Shown here: positions 34,787-43,863 of the stretch, in pieces
Position numbering within the stretch: position 1 is the stretch's first letter
Layout of the letters: each line of letters starts with the position of its first letter
DNA from: Stigonema ocellatum SAG 48.90 = DSM 106950
Lineage (GTDB): Bacteria > Cyanobacteriota > Cyanobacteriia > Cyanobacteriales > Nostocaceae
DNA length: 64,000 nt
Assembly: GCA_016903675.1 (NCBI GenBank)
Contig: JADQBA010000003.1
Location: forward strand, 1 to 64,000
Direction of reading: 5' to 3'
Translations under genes and position numbers: made by a program
Notes under the pieces: generated by a model
The model's input: the letters and a program-made list of their open reading frames with translations, nothing else
Databases searched by the model: none
Told to the model about the DNA's origin: nothing

Positions 34787-35238
34787 TTTTCTTTCACAGT
34801 AAGGGCGATAAAATGAACGGTTGCAGTATCTTTGTCTTTGAAATATCGCTGACCTATAGGAATTGTAATATCTTCATCATTTAAGCCTTTAAATGTAAAG
34901 CCGTTGGGAAATTTAGTTTCATCGTTATAAAAATAGGCATTGAAATCCCAGATTTCCCAATTATTAGGAACTGGCTGCATACCCTCTAAATTAACTTCAA
35001 CTCGACTGAGGAGTAATACATCATAACCTGACCTTTGTTTTTTCCAGCGCAGTTCGCGATCGCCATTAAACATTTGCCCTTCAGGAGTGGGGAATTCATG
35101 TGGTAATTTCATACAGATACCGCTGACTGCATGAGCTGAACGCAAAAAGTAATAACTAGGCTCAATGGCTAATTTTTCGAGTAAGCTTTTCAGAGCATCT
35201 AATGATACTTTGTTTTGAGAATAGACAAACCCCTTCAT
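34783..35238 (-). CDS. csx19: Csx19 (TIGR03984 family)
   Basis: 151 residues. MKGFVYSQNKVSLDALKS to YYFLRSAHAVSGICMKLPHE, then WEIWDFNAYFYNDETKFP, resembles the small type III-D-associated family TIGR03984 (Csx19), of unknown role. ATG at 35238 overlaps the upstream RAMP stop (ATGA) and 34783-34786 overlaps the next gene, so translation is coupled on both sides. Its presence points to subtype III-D. Confidence 0.7.
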   Translation of the reverse strand: MKGFVYSQNKVSLDALKSLLEKLAIEPSYYFLRSAHAVSGICMKLPHEFPTPEGQMFNGDRELRWKKQRSGYDVLLLSRVEVNLEGMQPVPNNWEIWDFNAYFYNDETKFPNGFTFKGLNDEDITIPIGQRYFKDKDTATVHFIALTVKEK

Positions 35239-36194
35239 GCTGCTGCACCTCTCAAAATTTGACTCCAAGCACGAACAGCCCTCATAAATAAATCGGGTAC
35301 ACCTGACTCACCATCACCTTGCCAATTTAGCTGTACGCCAAAGCCTAAATCCATTGGTTCAGCACGGATGGGAGTGTCTTGCTTATCAGGTTTAGGAAAT
35401 TCGTATTTTTGTGCTTCTGTATCTGCTAAAAACTCTCCCGCGCCTAGAAGTAAAGTCCAATTCCATTCTCCCGCATTTCCCATGTGGCGAATTTTCCGAG
35501 ATTCAGCGTCTAACTGACAGCCTGGATATTGCACAGTAGCAGAGTTAAATTTTACTGTCACTGTACCCAATCCGCGAGATTTTGCGAAACCAAGACCAAA
35601 CCAACCATCATTTAAATCACGCAGTACTAAACCAATTAAACCTAACTGCGCCAAGGAAAAGTTTTTCAGATGAATTTTTGTCTGGAATTCTCCAGCAGTA
35701 CAGACTTGATAGTTAAAAGGTCCAACTGCAACAGAACCAAAGACTCGGTCAATAGCTACCCCATTACGTTCTTCAACTTTAATTTGTTTTAAGTCAACGG
35801 GGTAAGCGTCTTCAATTCTAACGCGACTGGCGATCGCAGTATTGCCAAACATTTGGTCTGTGAAAGATGACTTTTTGTAAATGTCATGAGGGAGTAAATT
35901 TTTCAAATAATCATACTGATCATTTAATGGGTCGTTAGCCCAGAGGATTTTAGGATTATTAGGATTACTCTCTCTTCCTACAGTGCGGACAATGCGTTCT
36001 GCATGGGCGCGAATTGCTCCTTTCAGACTGCTTCCGGGTAAATAAATTGAGCGTCCTCCTGCATGGTACGTTTCGACGAATTCCATATCTGGTTTTGTTG
36101 GGTCAGCCCCTTCTCTACCTGATTTGATGAGGATTGGTCCGTCGGGAATTAGGGTTAAGTTGATGGTGCAATGGTTAACTAATCGTTTGTGCAT
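35235..36194 (-). CDS. RAMP subunit (Csx7/Csm3-like)
   Basis: 319 residues. GPILIKSGREGADPTKPDME, then IYLPGSSLKGAIRAHAERIV and late GLGFAKSRGLGTVTVKF are the strand-loop and glycine motifs of a Cas7-type RAMP of the Csx7/SSO1426 sort. The mid-segment FGSVAVGPFNYQV gives the finger region. An Asp in the first loop (about residues 31-36) could be the RNA-cleaving residue used by Csm3. It is an effector backbone subunit. Confidence 0.8.
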   Translation of the reverse strand: MHKRLVNHCTINLTLIPDGPILIKSGREGADPTKPDMEFVETYHAGGRSIYLPGSSLKGAIRAHAERIVRTVGRESNPNNPKILWANDPLNDQYDYLKNLLPHDIYKKSSFTDQMFGNTAIASRVRIEDAYPVDLKQIKVEERNGVAIDRVFGSVAVGPFNYQVCTAGEFQTKIHLKNFSLAQLGLIGLVLRDLNDGWFGLGFAKSRGLGTVTVKFNSATVQYPGCQLDAESRKIRHMGNAGEWNWTLLLGAGEFLADTEAQKYEFPKPDKQDTPIRAEPMDLGFGVQLNWQGDGESGVPDLFMRAVRAWSQILRGAAA

Positions 36195-36442
36195 TGTTGT
36201 ATGAGAAATTTTTTAATTTTCTTGGGTGCAATATATTAAAGATTTAGGAAACCGCACCCTGTAGCAGATGAACGCAGATAAATCTGTAATTTATCTGTAG
36301 ATGCAAAGTTACCATAGTAATTCTATTTGAGTTACAAACACCTCCCCCTTGTCCCCCAAGTCGTCCCTCTTGTTCGGATCTTAAATAGGATTGCTATATG
36401 CAGGCGATCGCTAAATTTTTTCATCTTTTGTGCATACTCGGA
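36195..36442. repeat. Repeat-filled gap inside the cas operon
   Basis: 248 bp with the CGCAGATAAATC decamer repeats and half of a repeat D unit (TAAATAGGATTGCTATATG, about 36384-36400). No gene. It separates two RAMP genes of the same operon. Confidence 0.6.
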
Positions 36443-37312
36443 CTATTCTGTTGTGGTGACGGTTGTGGTTTGTGGAGGTATTTTACTATTGAGATGGTCA
36501 ATCAATCTTCGCACCCATTCGTCTTTGTAATCCATCGCATCTTCGTAAGCGGTTGTATCCCCCATCACTAATTTCTGGAGGTATTTCAGTAAAAATTGTG
36601 GATTATCTTCCACATCAACCCAGTGCATATCCTTAATTTTTAAACGCACAACACCTAAACCACGCGATCGCCCCCCTCCCAAGGGAATCTGTTCTGTCTC
36701 AAACTGGTGTAACCCAATCATCAGTAAGCCTAGTTCCCACTCTTTGGCATTTTCCACAACAGCTTTAAAGTCAAAGGGTGTTCCTGCTGGTACAACTTGA
36801 AAATCGTAGAGTTTACCATCTGCGGCGGTTTCTGTATCCCGGTCAATTGCAACCCCATCTCTTTCTTGGTATTGTCCAAACCAATTATCTGGTAGTACAG
36901 TTAAGTCTCGCACTTGAAATTTACTAGCAAGCCAGGGAGAACCGAAGAGGTAAGACACCAAATCAGTGTTATCAATAATAAAGGTATGCAAGCGGTTTTC
37001 TTTCTCGGCTGGTTTGAAATTTTTAATGGTTTCCTTAAAGTCAGACATCTCGTCTGGAGTGATTGACCACTCTGACTCAATAGCAGGGTTAGCCGCAAAA
37101 TCTGGGTTGATTCCACGCAGGAAACTTTCCAAACGCGATCGCAATGCTCCTTTGAAACTTGCTCCCGGTATCAAAGGTCTTCCCAAAGCATCTTTTATTA
37201 CAGGTAAGTCAGAACCAATTGGCTCAGTCGAGCGACCTGCACTAATACGTAATGCTGTTACTGTGGTGAGGGTTCCCGTTAATTCTAGACGGTTTTTAAA
37301 AATATCAAACAT
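36443..37312 (-). CDS. RAMP subunit Csm3-like
   Basis: 289 residues. TALRISAGRSTEPIGSDLPV then LIPGASFKGALRSRLESFLR is the standard Csm3/Csx7 opening. Asp35 in GSDLPV aligns with the Csm3 aspartate that cuts target RNA every six bases (family knowledge). QIPLGGGRSRGLGVVRLKI is the second glycine loop. A threonine-rich tail (PPQTTTVTTTE) ends it. It lies 19 bp downstream of the CARF gene. Confidence 0.85.
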   Translation of the reverse strand: MFDIFKNRLELTGTLTTVTALRISAGRSTEPIGSDLPVIKDALGRPLIPGASFKGALRSRLESFLRGINPDFAANPAIESEWSITPDEMSDFKETIKNFKPAEKENRLHTFIIDNTDLVSYLFGSPWLASKFQVRDLTVLPDNWFGQYQERDGVAIDRDTETAADGKLYDFQVVPAGTPFDFKAVVENAKEWELGLLMIGLHQFETEQIPLGGGRSRGLGVVRLKIKDMHWVDVEDNPQFLLKYLQKLVMGDTTAYEDAMDYKDEWVRRLIDHLNSKIPPQTTTVTTTE

Positions 37313-37331
37313 AAAATTTGTCCCTTACTAT

Positions 37332-38456
37332 TTAAACTCTTTCACTTCGTTCGACGTGTTCGTGAGTTCCATAATACCGAAGTAACAAATTATTACCTTC
37401 TAAAATCTGGCAACTGACTCGCAGACTGAGAGTTACTCGGAAGTGATCTATATTCGTGTTCTTATATGTTTCCAATTGCACACCACCATCACCTCTCAAA
37501 GCACTTCTATCACCGCTAGATTTATCTAGGAGATACGCTATTTTAGCTAGAGTTTCCTGTAGCTTAACTCGCTCTGCCTCTACTTTTGTTCCTTTATAAT
37601 CTTTCATAAAAGAGTCTTGATATTTGATTCTCGCAAATGGCAATAAATCACCTGATAGAATCTTATTTTTAGATTTATCCCAAATGAGTCTCCCCCAATT
37701 AGACAAAGTTACTTCGTCCTCAGCTGCAAAAATCAAAGCCTCCTGAATTCCTACAATTTCATAACGATTGACTTCAGATCCTGCTGCCATCAATGCTAAC
37801 TGCAATTTATAAGGTTCAATGGCAGACTCGTCAATCTTAATAGGAAGTCGCGGAATTGTAATAACTTCCGATTTTGCACCTTCAAAAATGTAGATAATTT
37901 CATTAGCATAAAACATTCCAATTGTATTCAAATATGCTTGTAAACTTTTGAAACCACCCACCAAGTTAAAGCACACATTTTCAGAACCTTCAGTCCATTT
38001 ATCAAGTTGAATCAATAGATCATCAATACCATCTGCAAAACTGCGGGTAGTAGCAGTAGAGAGTCCTTTGGGAGTATAGCTTTCGGCATTAAGTCCTTTT
38101 AATCGAAGAAATTCTTCGACAATCTTTGCACTTTCTCTCCCTTGAGCAGTGTCTGTTGCAATCAACCAGTGCATATCTTGTCTACCTTGCTCTAGCTCCT
38201 CTCTATACAAGCCATAGACCCCATTAAGTTCAGCACTAGCTGATCGGATCTGAGCTACTGAAATCTGAGCTAGCTTTTGAGTGGCTCTGTTTTTCAAAGT
38301 TTCAATAATGACTTGAACCTCTTTGGGAGTTTCTTTAAAGGTAAGGTTAGCAGTGTCTCGTAACTGGTTGTACCAATCTTTTTCATCAGGGCTAGAACGA
38401 TTAATTTGATTGGTAAGCAAACTAGTTCCAATAGTAGAAATAATAACACGACGCAT
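37332..38456 (-). CDS. CARF protein (TIGR02619-like) with RelE-like C-terminus
   Basis: 374 residues. N-terminal CARF fold: STIGTSLL at 7-14, WLIATDTAQGRESAKIVEEF around 97-116 and the ligand loop NLVGGFKSLQAYLNTIG at 164-180, like the APE2256/TIGR02619 family that binds cyclic oligoadenylate. A helical middle (205-290) leads to residues 295-374, whose pattern (LQETLAKIAYLLDKSSGD, HFRVTLSLRVSCQILEGNN, YYGTHEHVER) resembles a RelE/ParE toxin. CARF-RelE combinations are known in type III loci. The RelE assignment is by pattern only. It is probably a signal-gated effector or a sensor. Confidence 0.75.
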   Translation of the reverse strand: MRRVIISTIGTSLLTNQINRSSPDEKDWYNQLRDTANLTFKETPKEVQVIIETLKNRATQKLAQISVAQIRSASAELNGVYGLYREELEQGRQDMHWLIATDTAQGRESAKIVEEFLRLKGLNAESYTPKGLSTATTRSFADGIDDLLIQLDKWTEGSENVCFNLVGGFKSLQAYLNTIGMFYANEIIYIFEGAKSEVITIPRLPIKIDESAIEPYKLQLALMAAGSEVNRYEIVGIQEALIFAAEDEVTLSNWGRLIWDKSKNKILSGDLLPFARIKYQDSFMKDYKGTKVEAERVKLQETLAKIAYLLDKSSGDRSALRGDGGVQLETYKNTNIDHFRVTLSLRVSCQILEGNNLLLRYYGTHEHVERSERV

Positions 38457-38679
38457 GATTTTATCCTCTTGTTAACGATTTGAAATTTATGAAATTTTAG
38501 GACTTACGCACTTTACAAAATGAGCATGATGTATACACAAGGTTGTTAAGATAAAAGTCTTGCCCTGTCTGGTTCTTGGGCTGCTGCCTCGCGGTTTGAC
38601 AGGAGGCAGCAGCCCACTACAAGAGCATTACAAGGCTCTGCCTTGTAACGAAAAGCTGTTATTGTTAATTCAATTCGTA
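38457..38679. repeat. Repeat insert in the cas operon
   Basis: The 223-bp gap holds TTAGGACTTACGCAC (38500) and a GGGCTGCTGCCTC/GAGGCAGCAGCCC stem at about 38579-38617. AAGGCTCTGCCTT follows. It resembles the element at 52995-53205. It may lower expression of the genes to its left. Confidence 0.6.
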
Positions 38680-39390
38680 TCATTGTGTCATTCCAGGTAG
38701 AAGGCTAGACCAAACTGAATCATTTATTTCCACTTTGGGAAGTTCCTTCCATGTCAACCAACCTAATCCAGCAGACTTACTCCCACCTAAAGCATTGATA
38801 TGGTGTAATCCAGCAAGAATTAAAGCTTTAGCGTAGGGGGGACAGTCTGCTTGTAAGTGAATTTCACCCTCAAATGGAAGTTGAGCATTAATGGGGGATG
38901 TCTCTAAAAAGTAAAGTTTTTTCTCAACAGCAGTACGACGAGCGCGATTGATGGTGACACCAGGACGTAGAACAGATAAGTCCTCTAGGTCTTGTGGACA
39001 TATTAAATCATCAACAATAATTCGAGAGGGCAAAATGGGATTACCGAATATCTGAGAAACAATACAGTGAAATCCTTTGTAACCAGGAATTTGATAAACT
39101 TCTTTGAATTGAGACTCAACCTGCTCTTCAGTAGGGCAGAGTTTTTCAGCAGTAGGAGATTCAAAAATTTGCCAGCCTAAAGCCCTTGCTAGCTTCTCGC
39201 ACTCATGACGCAACCTACCTTTGAGTTGAGAACCAGGAATGAGAAGTTGACGTTTGGCATTGCGAATAATTGGTTTATCAGCTAGTGAACCAGAAGAACC
39301 ACCTGCACCAACACACAAAGCAGTATCAATCAACGCAGTCAGGGAAATTTTTTCAACATGATTTTGGGGTAAAGTCTCTAGATTAATCAT
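38680..39390 (-). CDS. RAMP subunit (Csm3/Csx7-like)
   Basis: 236 residues from the ATG at 39390, 4 bp after the cas10 stop. ALCVGAGGSSGSLADKPIIR then LLIPGSQLKGRLRHECEKLA is the Cas7-type opening with Asp38 in the cleavage position. GGSKSAGLGWLTW is the late glycine loop. It is a backbone subunit of the effector. The frame is open further upstream inside cas10, but those codons overlap cas10. Confidence 0.83.
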   Translation of the reverse strand: MINLETLPQNHVEKISLTALIDTALCVGAGGSSGSLADKPIIRNAKRQLLIPGSQLKGRLRHECEKLARALGWQIFESPTAEKLCPTEEQVESQFKEVYQIPGYKGFHCIVSQIFGNPILPSRIIVDDLICPQDLEDLSVLRPGVTINRARRTAVEKKLYFLETSPINAQLPFEGEIHLQADCPPYAKALILAGLHHINALGGSKSAGLGWLTWKELPKVEINDSVWSSLLPGMTQ

Positions 39391-39394
39391 GGAC

Positions 39395-41791
39395 TCATCT
39401 TTGTTTTTGCGCTGTATGAATAGTTGATGTAGTTTTTGACTCTTCAATAAAAGGATAAAGGTCTACCAATTCTCGCCAGATTGTTTCATAGGTCGTTTTT
39501 TCCTGCTCCTCGTCGTTTGATTCGTCTTTTTTTAAAGTCATCCAAGGTGCTAAATTTCCCTTATTTTCTGGCTTTTTAGGCTGACACCAAGCCTCTTCAA
39601 AATTGGTTTGCAGCAGCTTTTGTTGCTCATCACTGTTGAGTCTTACTCGAAAGTAACGGTAGTTAAGCATGGCAGTATGTTTGCCTTGTTCTAGAAAACT
39701 GCGAATTTGGTAAATTTGCGATCGCGGAAAATGTGAATTTTTCAGTGCTTTAGCCGTCTTCAGCAGTCCATCGAGTTCATATAAGGTATAAGGAGAGCCA
39801 TAAAGTTTAAGTTTTGGTTGATTTGGTCTAGTTTTAGTTAATCCCTCGCTACGGAATTCACTGATATTAGAGGAAATCATTGTCACTGATTTCATGACCA
39901 AAAAGTCAACTGTGCCTCCTAAATAATTTTTCAACTCTTTAGCCCGTTTTTTCGCTGATTTCAGCAACTGATTTGTTAGCTTTTCTGCATAATAGATAGG
40001 TGTTTCTTCGGCTGTAATCAGCACACCAATTGACATACTCAGTTTGCATTGACCTTTGCCAGAAGGAGGTTGAGATGCTTTGTATCGGTGTATGAGTTGA
40101 GGGTTGTATGTTTTTTCAGTACTATAACGGTTTTGTTTATCTGGCTTGAGAAGTTGCTTTTCAAATTCTTCGCCAATTGTGTGAGCGATCGCCAAAGCTT
40201 TATCAGCCGGCACAATGAGGAAGACATCATCTCCTCCAATTGTAATAATTTCAAAAGGATGAATCCATCTACCATTCCGATTTTTGTTATCTGGATCGGT
40301 TAGATTCTTCAGTTCATGGGGTCTAAGATGTTGGGCTAAGGCTTCATAAACAGCCCCTTCCATCGCATTGAAAACATCCTCACTGAATTGCTTGTATTCT
40401 TCAGGTGTTTTTATTTTCTGAATATAGCCACCCATATTGTTACCATCTGCATAAATATAGGCAACAAACCCTTCAGGGTTACTAGCATTGGCAATTTCTC
40501 TAACCGATTTTGCTTCGTCTACCTTCCAAATCTCAATCCCTTCTGACCGAATATTCTCGTAATATCGGTGAGGGTTTTGATATAAAAACTGCTTGAATTT
40601 GCCCACCCAACTTTCAACTGCACCAGGTTCCCAATCCCAGTTTTCCAATTTTGATGTTCGATACCAGTTTGGTAGCTGTCCCTCTTTAGCCAGTTCGCTT
40701 ACCAAGCGTTTACGGAGCAAAGCTTCTGAAAACCAAGGATTTCCAGGAAGTTCATCAGGCGCTTGATAGATAGCACAACGGCGATCGCCCCCATCTCTTT
40801 TCAAGTAAGGGTGTGTCTCAAACATAGGTGGGTAGCGACGGAGAGGACGGTTATCACCGATGTCGTTTCCATTACGCCTTTGATTAAATAAAGATGCTAA
40901 TGAACCTGCCAATTCATTAAAACTTTTACGATTCTGGAAAGCCTGAAGAATTTCTTCGTCATTTTTCGGACAATTAAAGTAAGCCTGAACTAGAGGTTTT
41001 TCATAGTTTTCACGATACCAATCTAACCAAAGTGTTTCTTCAAAGGAGTCCTGTAGCAAACCAAAGCGAATTTCTAGCAACTTAAATGTTTTTCCTACAG
41101 CACAGGAATTAGCAGTTAAAGTCCTATATGTATAACGTTTTTCAATAGCGTTAGCCAAATCATTGACAAACGCAGCAGGACAAAAGGCGAGAATATTTCC
41201 ACCTGTGGAGTAAATAATTAATTCAGGAATGAGTGCTACTGAAAGGTTGGGAAAATTACTCTCTTGGTTTAGCCACTCTCTAACCTTTTCACAGTATTCC
41301 CTTGCTTTTTGACTTAACGAAGCGTTTGGATTCTCTATACACTGGGGTGGTTCTTGACCAAAAAAAGCAGGTAAGTCAATTAAATTGATTTGGTCTAGTA
41401 GTCCTGAAGCACCTCGAATATCTGGAAGTTTAGAAGCTTCAAATACATATTGCTTAATCTTAGTTGCACCACCGTAAACTAAGCCAATTCGAGTCGTCTG
41501 TTGACACAAATCTGGGTATTTTTCTAGAAGTGTAGTTATTTTCTCAGGGAAGCAATCTTTTGAAATTGCTTGCAGTTGCTTAACTTCCTGGACAAGCGAT
41601 CGCACCTCTTGTGGTATATCTTTATCTACCCCATCATTCAAAGCTTGGCGCATTTGTTGCAAAACACTCAGATCAAACTGAGGCTGTCGCTGATCACCCC
41701 AAGCAAGACACCAAGCGATCGCAGTTGTTATGGAACTTGTGTTTTGCATCCTAATTGCTTCCGTCTGTTCAGCTGCTTGAGAACTTGTCAT
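39395..41791 (-). CDS. cas10: Cas10, cyclase-competent, no HD motif seen
   Basis: 798 residues from the ATG at 41791 (the open frame extends 25 codons further but without homology). The first palm region has KIKQYVFEASKLPDIRGASG. The second shows IYADGNNMGGYIQ at about 446-458 and the catalytic ITIGGDDVFLIVP with GGDD at about 519-522. Cas10 makes cyclic oligoadenylates when target RNA binds. I see no HD dipeptide with the expected context in the N-terminal 100 residues, so DNA cleavage is probably absent, as in several III-D systems. A zinc-finger-like Cys set is not obvious. Confidence 0.95.
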   Translation of the reverse strand: MTSSQAAEQTEAIRMQNTSSITTAIAWCLAWGDQRQPQFDLSVLQQMRQALNDGVDKDIPQEVRSLVQEVKQLQAISKDCFPEKITTLLEKYPDLCQQTTRIGLVYGGATKIKQYVFEASKLPDIRGASGLLDQINLIDLPAFFGQEPPQCIENPNASLSQKAREYCEKVREWLNQESNFPNLSVALIPELIIYSTGGNILAFCPAAFVNDLANAIEKRYTYRTLTANSCAVGKTFKLLEIRFGLLQDSFEETLWLDWYRENYEKPLVQAYFNCPKNDEEILQAFQNRKSFNELAGSLASLFNQRRNGNDIGDNRPLRRYPPMFETHPYLKRDGGDRRCAIYQAPDELPGNPWFSEALLRKRLVSELAKEGQLPNWYRTSKLENWDWEPGAVESWVGKFKQFLYQNPHRYYENIRSEGIEIWKVDEAKSVREIANASNPEGFVAYIYADGNNMGGYIQKIKTPEEYKQFSEDVFNAMEGAVYEALAQHLRPHELKNLTDPDNKNRNGRWIHPFEIITIGGDDVFLIVPADKALAIAHTIGEEFEKQLLKPDKQNRYSTEKTYNPQLIHRYKASQPPSGKGQCKLSMSIGVLITAEETPIYYAEKLTNQLLKSAKKRAKELKNYLGGTVDFLVMKSVTMISSNISEFRSEGLTKTRPNQPKLKLYGSPYTLYELDGLLKTAKALKNSHFPRSQIYQIRSFLEQGKHTAMLNYRYFRVRLNSDEQQKLLQTNFEEAWCQPKKPENKGNLAPWMTLKKDESNDEEQEKTTYETIWRELVDLYPFIEESKTTSTIHTAQKQR

Positions 41792-41858
41792 GATAGGAAT
41801 TTGGTAAAAAGGACTAGTGTATGAGATGAATGCAGAAGGCGATCGCCGCCCTTTCGCC

Positions 41859-42124
41859 CTAACCATTACTTATCTGCACCAACAACTGTGCCAAAACTTG
41901 CACCATTGGACGTGTCGAAATATCCTCGCCTCGCTCAAGGTGATGAACGCTACCCTTCAGGACTGGTGTTTCCTCCAAGTTAATGTAATCCTGGACACCA
42001 TTATAGTCACTGTAAATAATAGCGACAATCTTTAAGTTAAGTTCAGTACACAACTCCTGCCATTCTTGAACTCGGCTCATATCTCCAGCGAGAATGACAG
42101 CATGAGTTGCAGGAGCAATAATTA
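41859..42124 (-). pseudogene. Duplicated 3' piece of the Csx3-linked NTPase gene
   Basis: It encodes LIIAPATHAVILAGD, MSRVQEWQELCTEL and VHHLERGEDISTRPMVQVLA, almost the same as the last about 88 residues of the gene at 44237-44824. DNA similarity spans roughly 41840-42124. It lacks the P-loop. It stops 67 bp before the cas10 start, the same spacing as between the intact gene and the truncated cas10 at 44169. Confidence 0.85.
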
Positions 42125-42126
42125 AC

Positions 42127-42198
42127 TTATGTTACAGAAAATTTCACCAAAGACAAGGCGATCGCGTAGGAAGTATCAAGAAAAACCTCAGTCTTCAT
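42127..42198 (-). pseudogene. VapC-type PIN toxin, only the first 23 residues
   Basis: ATG overlapping the antitoxin stop, then MKTEVFLDTSYAIALSLVKF and a stop. FLDTSYAIAL is the first PIN strand with its Asp. The rest (about 110 residues) has been replaced by the duplicated NTPase fragment, which begins within a few bases. Confidence 0.7.
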
Positions 42199-42421
42199 TC
42201 TGAGTTTCCTGACCGTACAAATACTTGTCAACATTAGCAGACCAGTCAGACGGTCCCTCTAGGTTAAGTGAACGCGCAGTTTGTAAAAAAGATACTGTTT
42301 CCTGTTCTTCAGGCGGTAGTGTTTCAATCGTGATCTGCACGCGGGTATTTGCTGGTAGATCAATGGATTCAGCAGGGTGGAACACTTTGCCATCAAACAC
42401 AGCTGCAATTTTTTCTACCAT
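42188..42421 (-). CDS. AF2212-like (VapB-type) antitoxin
   Basis: 77 residues: VEKIAAVFDGKVFHPAESID then LPANTRVQITIETLPPEEQE is the beta-barrel N-terminus of the DUF104/AF2212 antitoxin family, followed by a helical toxin-binding tail. Its partner VapC directly downstream is reduced to 23 residues, so this antitoxin is orphaned. It lies between the CARF-HEPN gene and cas10 within the cas region. Confidence 0.75.
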   Translation of the reverse strand: MVEKIAAVFDGKVFHPAESIDLPANTRVQITIETLPPEEQETVSFLQTARSLNLEGPSDWSANVDKYLYGQETQNED

Positions 42422-42493
42422 TTTTTTCGCAAGAACACTTTATATCTATACTTTATCTGAATTTCACACTTGCCATGAGCTAGCTCTAGACAA

Positions 42494-42534
42494 TTTTCCA
42501 CGAAGCTCTACCGTTTGAGCTATTAATTTGTCAA
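42494..42534 (-). promoter_or_regulatory. Second copy of the CRISPR-leader promoter motif
   Basis: TTTCCACGAAGCT, 13 variable bases, then TATTAATTTGTCAA match 32849-32889 of the leader with identical spacing. On the minus strand it supplies TTGACA, 73 or more bp before the antitoxin gene. The -10 position (GTAGAG) is poor. It overlaps the last bases of csx2. It may be a promoter or a relic of another array's leader. Confidence 0.5.
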
Positions 42535-43784
42535 TCTGGTAGTAGTGCGTGGCTAATTTCTTGCAATCGAGGATAGAGTAATTCAGTCTTTTGCTTAAGC
42601 TTTGCTGCGCTTTTGGGATCAAGATTCATACCAACATGGGCAATATCATTACGCAGTTCACGTATTTGTCCCCAGAGTTTTGCTAATTCATCTGCTTCTT
42701 GTAAAGCCTCAAAATCCTTATCGCAACAGCTAGGAACTATGGTATCCGGATTTGGTTTACGTTTTTCAACTGCGTTATTTAAGGACTTTTCTACATACTC
42801 GCGACCTTTTTTATTATCAAACATGAATTGCTCTAAACCAAACTGTAGTACTAGAACAGAAATTAGCCATTCACGTGCCAAAGTTACTGCTTGTACTACT
42901 TTGTCTCGCTGAATATACCACTCAATCATTTGTAACTGTAGCTTTATATTTTTTGCAAATACTGTCTGATCAGTTGGATTTTCTAAAGCAAATTGTCCAT
43001 ACTCTTTAACAACTCTTTCTGCTAAAAGTGCGAAGGGTTTAGCACGCTGCTCAAAGCTAGGTGCAGATTGTGTTAAAGTTTCCTGTAGCCGAGTGGCGGA
43101 TTTCATTGCCTCAATTGGTCGAGTAACGCTTAAGGCTAATGATATAGTCTCAATTGCTTCAGCAGCATTTTTTAACTGATTTCTGATAGGTCTGGTCGAT
43201 GGATCGTTCTGTAGCTCTACGCTAGACGGAATAGCTCTGTGGAGTAAATTAGCTAACGCTTGTCCATCTCCTATTTCGACAAAGGTATTAGTTGCTGTTA
43301 GCCAATCTAGCATTTCGACAAACTCTGATAAATCAATTACTGGTGCAGGTACACCATTTTTAGAATTACCTAGCTCTAATGCTCCATAGTAAATAGCCTC
43401 AATCGTAACGTTTTTAGCAGCTTTTAAGTAAGTAGCAAATAAGAACACAAGAAATGGAAGTGATCGCAGTCCATGAGTAATATCAAAAACAACACTATCA
43501 CCTTCATCCACACATTCAGTGATAACTCTAAAAGTTTGCCACATTTCATCAGTTTGTCTACCAGTGGGAATATCGATTGGCTTAATACGCGAATCGTTTA
43601 ATTGCTCTAGTACAGACCAAGTATTTTCTTTGGCTTTCTCTGTTACACAAACTAACATAATGTCGTATTCGCAAAACTGGCGCAGTGCTTCGGCAAAAAC
43701 GCCACCAGTATAAAGATTATCTTTGTAGCTGTAGGTAGTTTGGAGTGCGCCGCGATCGCCTAAAAATGTGATGATTTTTCTCAT
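42531..43784 (-). CDS. csx2: CARF-HEPN ribonuclease (TIGR02221/Csx2, Csx1-Csm6 type)
   Basis: 417 residues. CARF domain: ITFLGDRGALQTTYSY at the start and DITHGLRSLPFLVF at 101-114, the ligand loop. A helical linker follows, then a C-terminal HEPN domain with the catalytic R378-H383 motif (LRNDIAHVG). It is predicted to be activated by the cyclic oligoadenylate made by Cas10 and to degrade RNA non-specifically. It is followed on the same strand by the antitoxin gene. Gene naming varies (csx1, csx2, csm6-like). Confidence 0.9.
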   Translation of the reverse strand: MRKIITFLGDRGALQTTYSYKDNLYTGGVFAEALRQFCEYDIMLVCVTEKAKENTWSVLEQLNDSRIKPIDIPTGRQTDEMWQTFRVITECVDEGDSVVFDITHGLRSLPFLVFLFATYLKAAKNVTIEAIYYGALELGNSKNGVPAPVIDLSEFVEMLDWLTATNTFVEIGDGQALANLLHRAIPSSVELQNDPSTRPIRNQLKNAAEAIETISLALSVTRPIEAMKSATRLQETLTQSAPSFEQRAKPFALLAERVVKEYGQFALENPTDQTVFAKNIKLQLQMIEWYIQRDKVVQAVTLAREWLISVLVLQFGLEQFMFDNKKGREYVEKSLNNAVEKRKPNPDTIVPSCCDKDFEALQEADELAKLWGQIRELRNDIAHVGMNLDPKSAAKLKQKTELLYPRLQEISHALLPD

Positions 43785-43863
43785 GAGTAGCTCCTTTTAA
43801 CTGAATTAGTTGAATGGTAGTAAGGGTAAGCCACTATCGTTGACTTTGGACCACCAGGATTTC

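Noticed and set aside
41792..41866. N-terminal extension of Cas10
   Set aside because: 25 extra codons with no similarity, reaching into the duplicated NTPase junction; the ATG at 41791 is preferred.
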